Positions 6,267 to 6,649 of a stretch of 6,649 bases of DNA are shown piece by piece. Location: contig CANFFA010000136.1 in the NCBI GenBank assembly GCA_947445425.1, forward strand, positions 1 through 6,649, in the 5' to 3' direction. Each line of letters begins with the position of its first letter. Position 1 is the first letter of the stretch. Below the pieces are notes generated by a model that worked only from the letters and a program-made list of their open reading frames with translations, ran no database searches and was not told the DNA's origin. The position numbers and the translations under genes are program-made. This DNA comes from Paludibacteraceae bacterium. Lineage in GTDB: Bacteria > Bacteroidota > Bacteroidia > Bacteroidales > Paludibacteraceae.

Positions 6267-6541
6267 GACTTTTTACTTGATTTATTCCCTATTTTACTTC
6301 ACATTTTCAAGTTGCTTGCATTTAGATCTTGTTCTTTATTCTTTTCTTTAGCTTGCATAATTTGATATTTTGAATATAGCGGCTGCATCAATCTCGATAT
6401 TTACACTTTGAAATTAACGGCAAGCCCTTAGTGTTGAAAAATTATGATTAATGATAAAGTATGTTATATTTAACAGTATAAAAAAAATGAATGATTTTTT
6501 ATGGCTCTATAACGTTTAGGGTGGGTAATTGAAAAAAGGAA

Positions 6542-6549
6542 TATCTTTG
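6542..6549 (+). promoter_or_regulatory. -7 promoter box of the transposase gene
   Basis: TATCTTTG matches the Bacteroidota -7 consensus TAnnTTTG at every fixed base. It ends only 4 bases before the ATG at 6554. Transcription normally begins a few bases downstream of this box, so the start would fall at or beside the ATG. No -33 TTTG is present at the usual spacing. Confidence 0.5.
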
Positions 6550-6553
6550 TAGT

Positions 6554-6649
6554 ATGAATAGTACTGAGATATTTTCGATAGCATTAGGGCTTAGTCGTCC
6601 ATGGATTGTAAGTAATGTTGAGTTTGTAGAAGTAAATCCAAACGAGAAA
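6554..6649 (+). CDS. ISL3-family transposase, partial (N-terminal 32 residues)
   Basis: ATG at 6554 opens a frame that continues to the window edge without a stop. The peptide begins MNSTEIFSIALGLSRPWIV and continues with NVEFVEVNPNEK. An EIFSxALGL-x2-PW-x-V-x2-VEF start is characteristic of ISL3-family transposases, where it precedes a Cys-rich zinc-binding domain, a helix-turn-helix and the DDE catalytic core; all of these lie beyond the window. Whether the gene is intact cannot be judged. It would catalyse movement of its own element. It is the only plus-strand gene here, divergent from the outer-membrane protein gene. The start is supported by the family-like N-terminus and the upstream -7 box; no ribosome binding site fits in the 4 bases between box and ATG. 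Confidence 0.85.
   Translation, partial: MNSTEIFSIALGLSRPWIVSNVEFVEVNPNEK

Larger units (their letters stand above)
6221..6553. other. Gene-free region between the outer-membrane gene and the transposase
   Basis: No convincing coding sequence lies in these 333 bases. They should hold the promoter for the minus-strand outer-membrane gene (candidate box at 6259-6266). Near the right end a short A/T hairpin occurs (AAAAAAT at 6482-6488 pairs with ATTTTTT at 6494-6500, loop 5), directly followed by the presumed insertion sequence terminus at 6503. The middle, about 6300-6480, shows nothing I can name. Confidence 0.6.
6503..6649 (+). mobile_element. ISL3-family insertion sequence, left end only
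   Basis: The element is inferred from the transposase N-terminus at 6554 and a likely left terminal inverted repeat beginning GGCTCTATAACGTTTAGGG at 6503; ISL3-family ends characteristically begin with GG and often GGCTCT. The 8 bases just outside (6495-6502, TTTTTTAT) would be the target duplication, since this family usually makes 8-bp A/T-rich duplications. The right end is outside the window, so neither the inverted repeat partner nor the duplication can be confirmed, and the exact boundary is an inference. Confidence 0.65.

Noticed and set aside
6123..6365. Plus-strand open frame of 80 codons across the outer-membrane gene start
   Set aside because: It overlaps the signal-peptide region antisense and has no recognisable protein character.
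6443..6473. Short plus-strand frame beginning ATGATTAATG
   Set aside because: It stops after nine codons and has no start signals.
1..6649. A defence, secretion or biosynthetic system across the window
   Set aside because: All genes belong to envelope or housekeeping families, and the only mobile element is a truncated insertion sequence at the edge; no toxin, nuclease, reverse transcriptase, array or effector genes are visible.

Overview
The window looks like a chromosomal segment of an AT-rich member of the Bacteroidota. Several things point there. The genes lack Shine-Dalgarno sequences. The right-hand transposase has a TAnnTTTG -7 box. The protein families (Rieske-like lipoprotein, TPM protein with zinc knuckles and a Gly/Ser tail, FKBP lipoprotein, membrane-anchored coiled-coil protein, PorT-like barrel) have the sequence style of that phylum. 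I cannot place it more finely.

Seven genes lie on the minus strand. Read in transcription order (right to left) they are: an outer-membrane beta-barrel protein (6220-5549), MurF of peptidoglycan synthesis (5500-4199), a membrane-anchored coiled-coil protein of unknown function (4079-3180), an FKBP-type prolyl isomerase lipoprotein (3083-2625), a TPM-domain membrane protein (2516-1188), LemA (1040-450), and a Rieske-like lipoprotein that runs off the left edge (346-1). All act in or on the cell envelope. Gaps of 48 to 147 bases allow partial co-transcription, but hairpins in several gaps suggest internal transcript ends. LemA and TPM proteins are neighbours in many bacteria and probably work together. 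On the plus strand, the right edge holds the left terminus, promoter and first 32 codons of an ISL3-type insertion sequence.

The most unexplained structure is in the gaps. Three of them (3090-3171, 4087-4121, 5509-5565) are built of degenerate 7-base units, and in two of these the arrays face each other as long imperfect hairpins. A different, perfect 22-bp inverted repeat sits between lemA and the left-edge gene. I see no RNA genes, CRISPR arrays or defence genes. Apart from the gap repeats and some odd protein details, this is ordinary housekeeping and envelope DNA.
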